A program made the translations under genes and the position numbers. Positions 17,735 through 26,864 of a stretch of 64,000 nt of DNA are shown piece after piece; position 1 is the first letter of the stretch, and each line of letters opens with the position of its first letter. The notes beneath the pieces were generated by a model. The model made no database searches, had not been told where the DNA came from, and saw only the letters and a list, made by a program, of their open reading frames with translations. Where the stretch lies: the NCBI GenBank assembly GCA_027214125.1, contig JAPWHF010000013.1, positions 1 through 64,000 of the forward strand, read 5' to 3'. The DNA is from Zoogloeaceae bacterium G21618-S1 (GTDB taxonomy: Bacteria; Pseudomonadota; Gammaproteobacteria; Burkholderiales; Rhodocyclaceae).

Positions 17735-19237
17735 ATGCTGCAACCGAGCCAACCGATCTACACCGTTGCCGGCATCCGCACCATTGAAACGGCTGCCATA
17801 CCCTCCGCCAAACCCCCGCTGATGGAACGCGCCGGGCGCGCTTCGGCCGAAGAAGCGGTGCGTCTGATGATCGACCGCCCCGGCGCGCTGCTCATCGCCT
17901 GCGGCCCGGGCAACAATGGTGGCGACGGCTTCGTCATGGCACGCCATTTTTTGCAGGCCGGTCGCAAGGTGGTGGTTGCCTTCTCGGGCGATACCGCCAA
18001 GCTGCCTGGCGACGCCAGAAAATCGTGGGAGGCATGGCGAGATGCGGGCGGCGAAACCCTCTCGGACCTGCCCGCCGCCCCCCCCGAGGGCTGGGCTCTG
18101 GTCGTCGATGCCTTGTTCGGCATCGGTCTGCAGCGCCCCATCGAGGGTCGTTACGCCGACTGGATTCGGGCGCTCAACGCACTGCCCGGCCCACGCATGT
18201 CGATTGACGTGCCCAGCGGCCTGTGTGCGGATACCGGTCGCGTGCTGGGCGTAGCGTTCAAGGCAACGCATACCGTCACCTTCATTGCGCTCAAGCCCGG
18301 CCTGCTCACCCTCGACGGCCCCGACCACTGCGGCGAGCTGGTCGTCAAACGACTGGATCTTGACCCCAACAGCTATCTGCCGGCCCCTGGCTGGGAAGTA
18401 CGTCCATCCTTGTTTGGCGACCAGTTCGCACCGCGCCGGCTGAATTCACACAAAGGCCTGTTTGGCGACGCCGTGATCATTGGTGGCGCCCCCGGCATGT
18501 GCGGTGCGCCATTGCTATCGGGCCGCGCCGCGCTGCGCGCCGGGGCCGGTCGCGTCTTTGTCGGCCTGCTTGCTCCGAACGCGCCGGTGGTCGACCTGGT
18601 CCAGCCCGAGTTGATGCTCCGCCCGGCCGACGAGGCGCTGAACGAAGGCCAGGCCATTGCCATCGGCCCCGGCCTGGGCCGCAACGAGGCGGCCGCATCC
18701 TTGCTGCATCGTGCGGTCGCCGGCAAGCACACGCTGGTTCTCGATGCCGATGCGTTGAACCTGCTGGCCACTGAAGACACACTTGCCGGCGCCCTCACGC
18801 GCCGCCAAGCGCCGGTGATCCTCACGCCCCACCCGGCCGAAGCCGCGCGCCTGCTCAAGACCACTCTGGATAAGGTGCAGGCCAACCGGCTCGATACCGC
18901 CCTGACACTGGCACAACGATTTGATGCGCACGTCGTCCTCAAAGGCCATGGCAGCCTCATCGCCCATCCTGACGGGCGCTGGCTCATCAACCGCAGCGGC
19001 AACCCGGGCATGTCTTCGGCGGGCATGGGTGATGTGCTCACCGGCCTGCTCGCAGCCTTGCTGGCTCAGCGTTGGCCCATAGAAACTGCCATCATCGGCG
19101 CCGTTCATTTGCACGGCGCCGCAGCGGACATCCTGCTCGCCAAAGGCATCGGCCCCATCGGTATGGGCGCGTCCGAACTGCCCGATGCCGTGCGAACGCT
19201 GATGAACCAATGGGTCGCGCAGCATCACCATCGTTAA
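17735..19237 (+). CDS. nnr: Bifunctional NAD(P)H-hydrate epimerase / ADP-dependent dehydratase
   Basis: A 500-residue NAD(P)HX repair enzyme. The N-terminal epimerase domain has CGPGNNGGDGFVMARH and VVDALFGIGL. The C-terminal dehydratase domain has HPAEAARLL, LKGHGSLIAHPDGRW and GNPGMSSAGMGDVLTG. Together they restore hydrated NADH/NADPH. I chose ATG 17735 (MLQPSQPIYTVAGIRTIE), the usual family start. An in-frame ATG at 17702 would add 11 residues of no family character. It follows DUF429 after about 65 nt. Confidence 0.93.
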   Translation: MLQPSQPIYTVAGIRTIETAAIPSAKPPLMERAGRASAEEAVRLMIDRPGALLIACGPGNNGGDGFVMARHFLQAGRKVVVAFSGDTAKLPGDARKSWEAWRDAGGETLSDLPAAPPEGWALVVDALFGIGLQRPIEGRYADWIRALNALPGPRMSIDVPSGLCADTGRVLGVAFKATHTVTFIALKPGLLTLDGPDHCGELVVKRLDLDPNSYLPAPGWEVRPSLFGDQFAPRRLNSHKGLFGDAVIIGGAPGMCGAPLLSGRAALRAGAGRVFVGLLAPNAPVVDLVQPELMLRPADEALNEGQAIAIGPGLGRNEAAASLLHRAVAGKHTLVLDADALNLLATEDTLAGALTRRQAPVILTPHPAEAARLLKTTLDKVQANRLDTALTLAQRFDAHVVLKGHGSLIAHPDGRWLINRSGNPGMSSAGMGDVLTGLLAALLAQRWPIETAIIGAVHLHGAAADILLAKGIGPIGMGASELPDAVRTLMNQWVAQHHHR

Positions 19238-19337
19238 GCGTAGCGCGTCACACCATTGGCATATTGCTTTTTTTTGAGGCGGGGATCGGCTACATTTGGT
19301 AACAAGTGGGTGACACCACGCATGCAGCGATTCTCAT

Positions 19338-22300
19338 ATGCCCGCATCCCGCCGTATCGGTGAATCGCCTTTTGCGACGTCGTCTGCGGCCGATCTTGCC
19401 CTGCCGATCACGGCACTGCCCGCCGACACGCCGCTCTCTGCCGCGCTCGCCAATCTGGCCAGCAGTGCATCCCACGCTGTGCTTGCCGAGCGCCGCGGTG
19501 AAATCATCGGCATCCTGACCGAACGCTCCGCCCTGGCGCTCGGGCTCGATCACTCGAGCTCGCCAACGGAACAGCGGCTGTCCGACGTCTGCCAGCAGCC
19601 CGTGCTGTGGGCCAACGCCGACGAGAACTATGTCGACGTCTACGAACGCATGTTGCGCCATGGCATGCGCCACGCCATTGTCCGTGGCGCCGACGACGGC
19701 ATGGTTGGCCTGCTCTCCGAGAGCGCCATTCTCGGCCGCATGGGCATCGAACACTTTGCGCACCTCGACGCCATCGAGCAGATCATGACGCCCCGGCTGA
19801 CCACCGTCTCACCGGGCACCTCGGTACTCGACTGCGCCGAGTTGATGCGCAAGGAACATATCGGCTGTGTCGTCGTAGTCACAGACACCCACGCGCCAAT
19901 GGGTATTCTCACCACACGCGACGTGACCCGTCTGCTCGTCAAGCAAAACGCCTTGCATGCCATGCAAGTCACCGAGGCAATGACATCCCCGGTCATTCAA
20001 CTGGATGTGAGTCGCCCGGTTTTCGAAGCCGCGCGCATGATGTCCACGCGTGCCATCCGTCATGTGATCGTCACCCAGGACGCGAAGCTATGCGGCGTCG
20101 TCTCTGAACACGACATCGTCCGTTGCCTGGAGCATCGCTATGTTGACGTGCTGCGCCGGGTCATCCATCGCCAGGCCGACGAACTCGAAGCCCACCGGCA
20201 AGTCCATGCCCACACCAATGTGCTTGATCAACTCCTGTCGCGCAGCCAGGAACTCGGCTTGTGCCTTGTCGAGACCGGTGGCCAGATCGGCTTCGTCAAT
20301 GCGGCAGCACGCGCGTTGTTGAATCTGGCCCCGGAGCGCCCCACCCGCCAGCTCACCGAAGTTTTCCAGCATTCACGCGAAGAAGATCGCGGCACCGTCC
20401 ACGCGCTCACTCAGGCCGCTCAGCCAGGGTCACCGATCTCGATTCGGATTGGTGAACGCCAACTCATGGTGCAGGCCCAGCCGTTTGACTCCGACGCCCA
20501 TGGCCGCACGCTATCGCATCTGCTGATCCTGATCGACGAGTCGGTTGCCAAAGAAACAGGCGAACTTCTGGGCTTCAGCCGGCACGCCTTTGGCACCATG
20601 GCGCTACCGATGATGTGGGCTGACACGGAAGGCAACATCTCGCTGAGCAACGCAGCGTTCAAACAGCTTGCCGGCTGCGAAGGCCCCGACACAATCCACC
20701 TGGAACAGATTTTCGACTGCACCGACACCGCGCTCACCCTGCCGGACAACAGCAATGCACTGCGAGCACAGCGCCAACTCATTCGTACCGACGGCGTCAG
20801 GATCCCGGTCGAATTGTTCTTCAGCAAAATGCACTTTCTGGGTAAGCACTACCTGGGCGGATTCATCATCGATCTCTCTGCCCAGCAAGCCATCCAGCAA
20901 GCACTGCACGATTCTGAACAACGTCTGGACGCGCTCCTCGCCACCTCGCCGGATTTCATTGCTGTCAAAGATTCGGCGGGGCGTTGGGAAATGGCCAACT
21001 CGGCCGGCCTGCACATGTATGGGTTGTCCCAAACCGACTGGAGAGGAAAAACCAATTCGCAGCTCGCCGCCCAAGCGGGCGGTGAAATGCGGGACATCCT
21101 GTCCCGCTGCAACAACACCGACACGCTCGCCTGGTCACGCCGCGAATCCATTCGCTACATCGAAGAAATCCCCCACTCCGATGCGCCCGGCGTGCGCTCG
21201 CTGGACATGATCAAGACCCCTATTCTGGACGCGCAGCAGCAGCCCAAAGCTTTGATGGTGATCGGCCGCGATATCACCGGACGCATGCGCGCCGAAAGCT
21301 CACGGCGCGAAAGCGACGAGCGCCTGCACAGCGCGCTCGCGGGCATGGACGATCTGATGCTGATCACCGACTGCGGTGGCATCATCCAGGACCATTACCC
21401 CAAACCCGCTCCGCCCCGCTTCCAGCTCCCAAGCCCCGAGCTGACAGGCCTCCAGGTAGCAACACTGCTGCCGTCGGAGGCCGGGGCGCTCTTCAACACG
21501 GCGCACGAAAAACTCCGCAGCGGTCTTGGCATTCAGCAATTCGACTACTCGGTTGAAGTCGCAGAACAAACCCACTGGTTCAATGTCAGGATGTCGCGCC
21601 ATCGACTTGCCAGTGGCGGGCGAAACGGTATGACGCTGGTGATTCGCGACATCACCGCCAGCCGGAAAACCGCCGAGCAGCTCGAACGCCTCAAAGCCAC
21701 GGTGGAAGACCATGTCGATGCCCGCACCGTCGAGCTGAAGAGCGCGCTCGATGAGCTCGAGTCGTTCAGCTACTCACTGTCACACGACTTGCGCGCGCCG
21801 CTGCGCGCCATCGACGGATTTGGCCGCCTGCTCGAACAAAACATGGCGAGCCAGCTGAATGACGTGAATCGAGAGTACCTGACGCGCATTCAGGGCGCCG
21901 TCGGCCGAATGGGTGGGCTCATCGACGACATGCTCGATCTTGCCCGGCTATCGCGCAAGCCCGTCGACCGGCAGCCGGTGAACATCTCCCGGATGGCGCG
22001 CCAAGTTTTCGCCGACTTGTCGGAGCGGGATCCCGAACGCACGGTGACCTGGGATATCGAACCGGATCTGCACGCCGAGGCCGACCCCATCCTCATCCAG
22101 TCGGTCCTCGACAACCTCCTCGGCAACGCCTGGAAATTCAGCCGGCGTGTCGACGCGGCAAACATCAAAGTGCTTTCGGAGCAACGCGACGGCCGACAAT
22201 GGTTTGTAGTCCAAGACAACGGCGCTGGTTTCGACATGGCCTATGCCGACAAGCTCTTCAAACCTTTCCAGCGCCTGCACTCGCCGCGTGACTTCGACGG

Positions 22301-22415
22301 CACCGGCGTTGGCCTGGCCACGGTTCAGCGCATCATCAGCCGCCATGGCGGCCAGATTGAAGCGGAATCCATCGAAGGGCAAGGCGCACAATTCCGTTTC
22401 TATCTGAGCCAATGA
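19338..22415 (+). CDS. Four-CBS/PAS sensor histidine kinase
   Basis: A 1025-residue cytoplasmic kinase. Two tandem CBS pairs (about 25-145 and 150-275) are easily seen from repeated MTPxLTTVSPGTSV, GILTTRDVTRLL and GVVSEHDIVRCLE elements. Three or four PAS-like modules follow (about 290-400, 410-520, 525-650, 655-775). A coiled coil then leads to HisKA with phosphoacceptor His816 (SHDLRAPLRA) and an ATPase domain with LLGNAWKF, DNGAGFD and GVGLATV. The kinase core closely resembles that of the kinase at 1634-5977, so the two are paralogues with different sensor heads. No regulator is adjacent; it may share the Rcp-like one. Confidence 0.88.
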   Translation: MPASRRIGESPFATSSAADLALPITALPADTPLSAALANLASSASHAVLAERRGEIIGILTERSALALGLDHSSSPTEQRLSDVCQQPVLWANADENYVDVYERMLRHGMRHAIVRGADDGMVGLLSESAILGRMGIEHFAHLDAIEQIMTPRLTTVSPGTSVLDCAELMRKEHIGCVVVVTDTHAPMGILTTRDVTRLLVKQNALHAMQVTEAMTSPVIQLDVSRPVFEAARMMSTRAIRHVIVTQDAKLCGVVSEHDIVRCLEHRYVDVLRRVIHRQADELEAHRQVHAHTNVLDQLLSRSQELGLCLVETGGQIGFVNAAARALLNLAPERPTRQLTEVFQHSREEDRGTVHALTQAAQPGSPISIRIGERQLMVQAQPFDSDAHGRTLSHLLILIDESVAKETGELLGFSRHAFGTMALPMMWADTEGNISLSNAAFKQLAGCEGPDTIHLEQIFDCTDTALTLPDNSNALRAQRQLIRTDGVRIPVELFFSKMHFLGKHYLGGFIIDLSAQQAIQQALHDSEQRLDALLATSPDFIAVKDSAGRWEMANSAGLHMYGLSQTDWRGKTNSQLAAQAGGEMRDILSRCNNTDTLAWSRRESIRYIEEIPHSDAPGVRSLDMIKTPILDAQQQPKALMVIGRDITGRMRAESSRRESDERLHSALAGMDDLMLITDCGGIIQDHYPKPAPPRFQLPSPELTGLQVATLLPSEAGALFNTAHEKLRSGLGIQQFDYSVEVAEQTHWFNVRMSRHRLASGGRNGMTLVIRDITASRKTAEQLERLKATVEDHVDARTVELKSALDELESFSYSLSHDLRAPLRAIDGFGRLLEQNMASQLNDVNREYLTRIQGAVGRMGGLIDDMLDLARLSRKPVDRQPVNISRMARQVFADLSERDPERTVTWDIEPDLHAEADPILIQSVLDNLLGNAWKFSRRVDAANIKVLSEQRDGRQWFVVQDNGAGFDMAYADKLFKPFQRLHSPRDFDGTGVGLATVQRIISRHGGQIEAESIEGQGAQFRFYLSQ

Positions 22416-22508
22416 CGCGCTCTCCTCAGTTCACATGCAGCCCCCTCAAGATTCCGAGAGACGCGCCGGTTTCTTGCGTCAGATCAGATTTGAGCCCCCT
22501 GAGCACCC

Positions 22509-22514
22509 TATAAT
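22509..22514 (+). promoter_or_regulatory. Consensus -10 box before the cNMP-CBS-DUF294 gene
   Basis: A perfect TATAAT lies 29 nt before the start codon, with a strong AGGGGAGG ribosome site between them. The best upstream element, TTTGAG at 22489-22494, is only 14 bp away, so the -35 is weak and an activator may be needed. Confidence 0.45.
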
Positions 22515-22542
22515 TTCACGATAAGCAGAAAGGGGAGGCCAC

Positions 22543-24435
22543 ATGACAACAGCAACAGAATCGCTCGTAGGCGCCAGCACCGAATTTCTCAAGCGCTTTT
22601 CGCCCTTCGACCAAATGGAACCAGAGGCGCTGGACTATCTTTCCGAACGCGTACTCCTTGGCTTCTTCAGTAAGGGCGCGACCATTCTGTCTGCCGAAAT
22701 GGGCCAGCCGCGCTACTTCTACATCATCCAGCGCGGCAAGGTGCAAGCCAGCCAGAGCGGCGATATCGCCCTCACTGAATACGCCTCCATGACGCTCGGG
22801 CCGGGCGAGTGCTTCCCGATCGGTGCGATTTCCGCCGGCCGGCCGTCTACCAACACCTATGTGGCGCTCGAAGACAGCTTCTGCTTTCAGCTCCCTGCCG
22901 ACGACTTCATGGCGCTGATGCGTATCAGCCCGGTTTTCCACGTCTTTTGCACTCAGTACATCGCCAGCCTGCTCAGTCAGTCACGCCAGCAGTTGCAGAC
23001 CACCTTCTCGCAGCGCGCAGCCGAGCAGCAGACCATGACCACCCCGCTCGGCCAACTGATCAAGCGTGACCCGATCTTTGTCACCCCCGAAACCAGCACC
23101 CGCAGCGCGCTCGAAAAAATGAACGAGCTGCGCATCGGTTGCATGGTGATCGCCGATGCCGACAGCCGCCCGGTAGGCATTCTCACTCAGAGTGATCTCT
23201 TGTCCCGCATCGTGCTCCCCGCCTTCGATCTCAACCGGCCGATTTCGGATGTCATGACCCCCGCCCCGCAGGTCTTGCCAATGACGGCAACTGCCTACGA
23301 CGCCGCACTCGAAATGGCGACCCACGCCCGCCGCCACCTGCTGGTGGTCGACTCCGACGACAAGCTGCGCGGGGTGGTTTCCGAACGGGATCTGTTCTCC
23401 CTGCAGCGCATTGGCCTGCGTCAGATTCGCGCCAGCATCGAAGGCGCCGACGACATTGAATCGCTGCAACATGCCAGCCGCGACATCCGGCAGCTGGCGC
23501 TCAACCTCATCGCGCAAGGCATCGGCTCCGAACAGCTCACACGATTCATCTCTGCGCTCAACGACGCCCTCACCCGCCGCATCATCACACTGGAACTGGA
23601 GCGTCACGAATTGTTCGGTGTCCAGTTTTGCTGGCTGGCCTTCGGCTCCGAAGGGCGTCACGAGCAGACGCTCTCCACCGACCAAGACAACGGCATCATT
23701 TTCTCCGCCCCCGAAGGCGAGCACGAGGCGATCAAGAAAAAACTGCTGGCCTTCGCCAAAGACGCCAATGATGCACTCGCCGCCTGCGGTTTCCCGCTGT
23801 GCAAGGGCAACATCATGGCCAGCAATCCCGAGCTGTGTCTGACGCTCGGAGAATGGAAGCGACGCTTCGGTGCCTGGATCCGCGAACCCGACCCGCAAGC
23901 GCTGCTCAATGCCTCGATCTTCTTCGACTTCCGCGTGCTCTTCGGCAACGAAAAAATTGGCGACCAGCTGCGCCGCTGGTTACTCGAAACTGCGCGCGGC
24001 AACTCCACCTTCCTGCGCATGATGGCCCAAAACGCACTGGCCGTCGCACCGCCACTGGGTCGTTTCCGCGACTTCGTGGTCGAAGACGACGGCATGATCG
24101 ACCTGAAGAAATCGGGCGCGCGCCTGTTCGTCGACGTTGCCCGCATTCTGTCGCTGCGCTCGGGCGTCGAAGCATCCAGCACGGTCGGTCGCCTGCGCCA
24201 GTCCGGCCAACGGGCCAACATGGCGGAAGAAGAGCTCGACGCCATCACCGACGGCTTCCACTTCATTCAGCTCCTGCGCCTGCGCTCGCAACATCTCGAC
24301 ACCGAGCACGACGCCCCCGGGGACAACAAAGTCGATCCCGACACGCTCAACGAACTGGATCGGCGCATTCTCAAAGAAGCCTTCAGGCAGGCGCGAAAGC
24401 TGCAACTTCGCCTCAAACTGGACTATCAACTCTAG
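22543..24435 (+). CDS. cNMP-binding/CBS/DUF294 nucleotidyltransferase
   Basis: A 630-residue protein. A cyclic-nucleotide-binding-like beta-roll (about 20-150) is followed by a CBS pair (about 165-295; KRDPIFVTPETSTR, GILTQSDLL, GVVSERDLF). The DUF294 nucleotidyltransferase domain has the catalytic pattern G368-S369...D380-Q-D382 (GSEGRHEQTLSTDQD) shared with GlnD-type uridylyltransferases. The C-terminal DUF294_C helical domain ends near the stop. It probably transfers a nucleotide to a protein or small molecule in response to adenine nucleotides. The exonuclease-like gene about 100 nt downstream is a common partner of this family. Confidence 0.9.
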   Translation: MTTATESLVGASTEFLKRFSPFDQMEPEALDYLSERVLLGFFSKGATILSAEMGQPRYFYIIQRGKVQASQSGDIALTEYASMTLGPGECFPIGAISAGRPSTNTYVALEDSFCFQLPADDFMALMRISPVFHVFCTQYIASLLSQSRQQLQTTFSQRAAEQQTMTTPLGQLIKRDPIFVTPETSTRSALEKMNELRIGCMVIADADSRPVGILTQSDLLSRIVLPAFDLNRPISDVMTPAPQVLPMTATAYDAALEMATHARRHLLVVDSDDKLRGVVSERDLFSLQRIGLRQIRASIEGADDIESLQHASRDIRQLALNLIAQGIGSEQLTRFISALNDALTRRIITLELERHELFGVQFCWLAFGSEGRHEQTLSTDQDNGIIFSAPEGEHEAIKKKLLAFAKDANDALAACGFPLCKGNIMASNPELCLTLGEWKRRFGAWIREPDPQALLNASIFFDFRVLFGNEKIGDQLRRWLLETARGNSTFLRMMAQNALAVAPPLGRFRDFVVEDDGMIDLKKSGARLFVDVARILSLRSGVEASSTVGRLRQSGQRANMAEEELDAITDGFHFIQLLRLRSQHLDTEHDAPGDNKVDPDTLNELDRRILKEAFRQARKLQLRLKLDYQL

Positions 24436-24536
24436 AACGGCACATTCGTCGACCGCGCGCCACGCAGCACGGCGCTAACGCCGCGCGGACACGAAGCACA
24501 CTTTTCCGACGACTCACGTTTGGCAAACAACCACCG

Positions 24537-25181
24537 ATGACCTGGCTCTCCCGACTTATTCCTGGCGCCCATCCGCCCGTGCAACTGACGCCCGAAGTCC
24601 GCGCACGACTCGACATCTGGCGCAAGCTGCCCGCAACGGCGCTCGATCGGCAACACGTCGAGACGCGCTACGTTGTTGTCAATACCGAAGCGAGCGGTCT
24701 TGATCTGAGCAAGGATCGCCTCCTGTCCGTCGCGGCCATCGCCATCGAAAACGGCCTGATCAACCCAAAACTCGCGTTCTACCAAAGCCTGGAACCCGAC
24801 CCGGCGGACGCGCTGACCGGCCTGCTCGAATTCATCGGTAGCTCACCGATCGTCGTTTTCAACGCCGGCTTCAACAAGCGCGTGCTGCTCAACGCCATGG
24901 AGCGCGTTCTGGATATGGCGCCCGAACTACACAGCCTGGATCTGTTCTGGTTGCTGCCGGCACTGTTTGCCGAGCGTAGCCAGGGCGCAAGCAAACTCAC
25001 TGAATGGATGAATGCCCTGCGCATTGAGACGTTCCAGCGACACCATGCGCTGGGTGACGGCTACGCCATCGCACAGCTCTTCCTCGCCACGCAGGCGCGA
25101 GGTCGCATCCTGGGGCACGCAACCCCGCAAGCACTGATCGAGCTTGAGCATGCTCGCGAGCGTCTGAAGCGCCCGCTCTGA
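24537..25181 (+). CDS. DEDDh exonuclease-family protein with altered motifs I and II
   Basis: A 214-residue protein related to the DNA polymerase III epsilon/3'-5' exonuclease family. Motif I, normally DxE, reads N49-T-E51 (VVVNTEASGLD). Motif II, normally FD, reads F112-N113 (FNAGFNKRV). Motif III keeps its His and Asp174 (RHHALGDGYAI). Two of the four metal-binding acids are therefore Asn, and I expect weak or no nuclease activity. The gene follows the cNMP-CBS-DUF294 gene, a usual pairing, so it may serve as a partner or nucleic-acid binder. I chose ATG 24537 because family similarity begins shortly after it. Confidence 0.75.
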   Translation: MTWLSRLIPGAHPPVQLTPEVRARLDIWRKLPATALDRQHVETRYVVVNTEASGLDLSKDRLLSVAAIAIENGLINPKLAFYQSLEPDPADALTGLLEFIGSSPIVVFNAGFNKRVLLNAMERVLDMAPELHSLDLFWLLPALFAERSQGASKLTEWMNALRIETFQRHHALGDGYAIAQLFLATQARGRILGHATPQALIELEHARERLKRPL

Positions 25182-25187
25182 CGCAAC

Positions 25188-25769
25188 CTAGTTCGCCAGC
25201 CAACGCACAATCGTTTCGCTGTCCGGCAGGGCATCATGCTGCCAGCGGGCATAGCGCACACCGGCGCGCTCCAGCGTTTCTCGCTTGACAGCATCGGCCG
25301 ACAGTGCGCGCTCCCCCCGCACGAGATCAACGGCAGCGACCGGTACCAGCGCACTTGTACAGACCACAAAGTCGAGCAAGGCATCTTTTTCAATCGCCTC
25401 CAGGCCGGCCGCCCGTCTCAATGAGGCGCGAGGAAAAACCTCATGGGCCGGCAAGGCCGCTCTAAGCCGCCGGTAGGCCGTTGCCCGCACAGCATCCAGA
25501 TACGCCGGCCGCGCCCCCACGGGCACCGATGCAGTCATGGCAGAAGGTGCTGGCTGCGGTGCAACATCCTGAAGGCTTTCGCCATTTTTCGCCCCACGCC
25601 CCACGGCATCGCCCCCCATCACCGCCCCACCTGGCAACTCGCCATGGGCCAACAAAAAGGCCATCTCTCGGGCTTGCTCCGATTCTTTGTGCTCGCGTCG
25701 ACGACGACGCACCAAAAAAAACAACCATGCAATGGCCAGTATCGAAACGAAGAAAAATATCCACGCCAT
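25188..25769 (-). CDS. Membrane-anchored DUF2726-like protein
   Basis: A 193-residue protein with one N-terminal membrane helix (about 1-20, WIFFFVSILAIAWLFFLV) followed by an RRRRR positive stretch that keeps the rest in the cytoplasm. After a low-complexity linker, the C-terminal domain (about 85-190) resembles DUF2726, with LDFVVCTSALVPVAAVDLV and a restriction-endonuclease-like fold. I prefer the ATG at 25769 because AGGAG lies about 9 nt upstream. The ATG at 25778 is too close to that site. It converges with the exonuclease-like gene with only 6 nt between the stops. Confidence 0.65.
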   Translation of the reverse strand: MAWIFFFVSILAIAWLFFLVRRRRREHKESEQAREMAFLLAHGELPGGAVMGGDAVGRGAKNGESLQDVAPQPAPSAMTASVPVGARPAYLDAVRATAYRRLRAALPAHEVFPRASLRRAAGLEAIEKDALLDFVVCTSALVPVAAVDLVRGERALSADAVKRETLERAGVRYARWQHDALPDSETIVRWLAN

Positions 25770-25863
25770 CCCGCGCATTCTCCTTGGTGTCAGGGCTCAA
25801 GACAAAAACAGTGCCAATAATCAGCGCTTTACTGAAGAGCGCCAAGAAAGTATATTCGCGCGG

Positions 25864-26406
25864 ATGGGTATTCGACACGCACTTCCTGTTGCCGCGCTTC
25901 TGTTCGCCTTGGCTTTATCGGGGCCGGCACGCGCCACCGAAGACGTGAGTATCTCTATGGACCCCGGCAGCACCCCAGCCAGCGCCAGCACACCGATCAG
26001 TGAGCTGATCGTGCAAGGGCTGGCCTATCTCGACACCCCGTATCGCTTCGGTGGCAACTCCCGAGATACCGGCATCGACTGCAGTGCTCTGGTGCAGCAA
26101 GTCTTTCAACGGGCGCTTGGCCTTGATCTGCCTCGCACCACCACTGAGCTTGCCAAGATCGGCGACGATCTCAAGCGTGCACAACTCAAAGCGGGCGATC
26201 TGGTGTTTTTCAATACGCGGCGCCGCGCCTATTCTCACGTGGGCATTTACCTTGGTAGTGATCGCTTTCTCCACGCCCCCTCCAGCGGTGGCAAGGTGCG
26301 CATTGAAAGTCTGAACACCCGCTACTGGAACAAACGCTTCAATGGCGGACGACGCATCGTCAGTCACACGACCAGCCCCGCCACCGCTCCAACGACGCTG
26401 CAATAG
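25864..26406 (+). CDS. NlpC/P60 family cell-wall hydrolase
   Basis: A 180-residue exported protein. The signal peptide (LPVAALLFALALSGPARA) is cut after ARA. The catalytic domain has the nucleophile Cys in DTGIDCSALVQ, the His in YSHVGIYLG, and a third polar residue in the FLHAPSSGGKV region. It should cleave peptide stems of peptidoglycan in the periplasm. At about 155 mature residues it is a minimal NlpC/P60 domain without binding modules. I chose the ATG that begins the signal peptide. Confidence 0.88.
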   Translation: MGIRHALPVAALLFALALSGPARATEDVSISMDPGSTPASASTPISELIVQGLAYLDTPYRFGGNSRDTGIDCSALVQQVFQRALGLDLPRTTTELAKIGDDLKRAQLKAGDLVFFNTRRRAYSHVGIYLGSDRFLHAPSSGGKVRIESLNTRYWNKRFNGGRRIVSHTTSPATAPTTLQ

Positions 26407-26420
26407 GCCGCCCTCGTCGC

Positions 26421-26741
26421 TCAACAGCGTCGGTTCGGACACGCCCGGCAAAGACTGCCGGCGCGTTTATCAAGCGCCTGCTTCAGCGCGCACACCGAAC
26501 GGCGACAACACACAAACTCCACCCCCGCCTTGCCGGCTGCTTCGCGAAAACGCTGCATGACGTTGTGGCCGAGAAAATCCGTGAACAAGATCACCAGATC
26601 CACGCCCACCGGCAAATCCGCCGCGCGTCGCTGATGTGAACGGTCACGCCCCGTCACATGGGCAGCGATCCGGATACCAAACTCGTCCAGGACGCCCGGG
26701 ATGTTCCCAAGACGATCGGCGCCGATAAGCAGTGCATTCAT
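26421..26741 (-). CDS. DUF2325 family protein
   Basis: A 106-residue protein with the DUF2325 pattern: ALLIGADRLGNIPGVL at the start, HVTGRDRSHQRR, VDLVILFTDFLGHNVM and FVCCRRSVCAL. It carries five cysteines, with a CC and a downstream Cys in the conserved block, so metal or redox chemistry is possible. It is divergent from the Fe(III)-binding protein gene and shares a promoter region with a Fur-like palindrome, suggesting iron control. The function of the family is unknown to me. Confidence 0.82.
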   Translation of the reverse strand: MNALLIGADRLGNIPGVLDEFGIRIAAHVTGRDRSHQRRAADLPVGVDLVILFTDFLGHNVMQRFREAAGKAGVEFVCCRRSVCALKQALDKRAGSLCRACPNRRC

Positions 26742-26753
26742 GACAAACTCCTA

Positions 26754-26770
26754 TTGAGAACAATTCTCAA
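26754..26770. promoter_or_regulatory. Fur-box-like palindrome between DUF2325 and fbpA genes
   Basis: TTGAGAA-CAA-TTCTCAA is a perfect 7-3-7 inverted repeat built from GAGAA hexamers typical of Fur boxes. It sits 12 nt before the DUF2325 start codon. A second, imperfect Fur-like stretch (ATGAGAATCGTTTGCAT, from 26785) overlaps the -35 of the fbpA promoter. Confidence 0.6.
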
Positions 26771-26795
26771 CTAGATTACACCGAATGAGAATCGT

Positions 26796-26824
26796 TTGCA
26801 TTTGCAATTTGTTCTCGGTACACT
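26796..26824 (+). promoter_or_regulatory. Sigma-70 promoter of the Fe(III)-binding protein gene
   Basis: TTGCAT (26796-26801) and TACACT (26819-26824) are separated by 17 bp, giving a start of transcription about 34 nt before the ATG. The -35 overlaps a Fur-like sequence, so iron-dependent repression is likely. Confidence 0.55.
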
Positions 26825-26864
26825 TTGGCCACGCAAATTTCTTGAATCAAAGGTCCGACCAATC

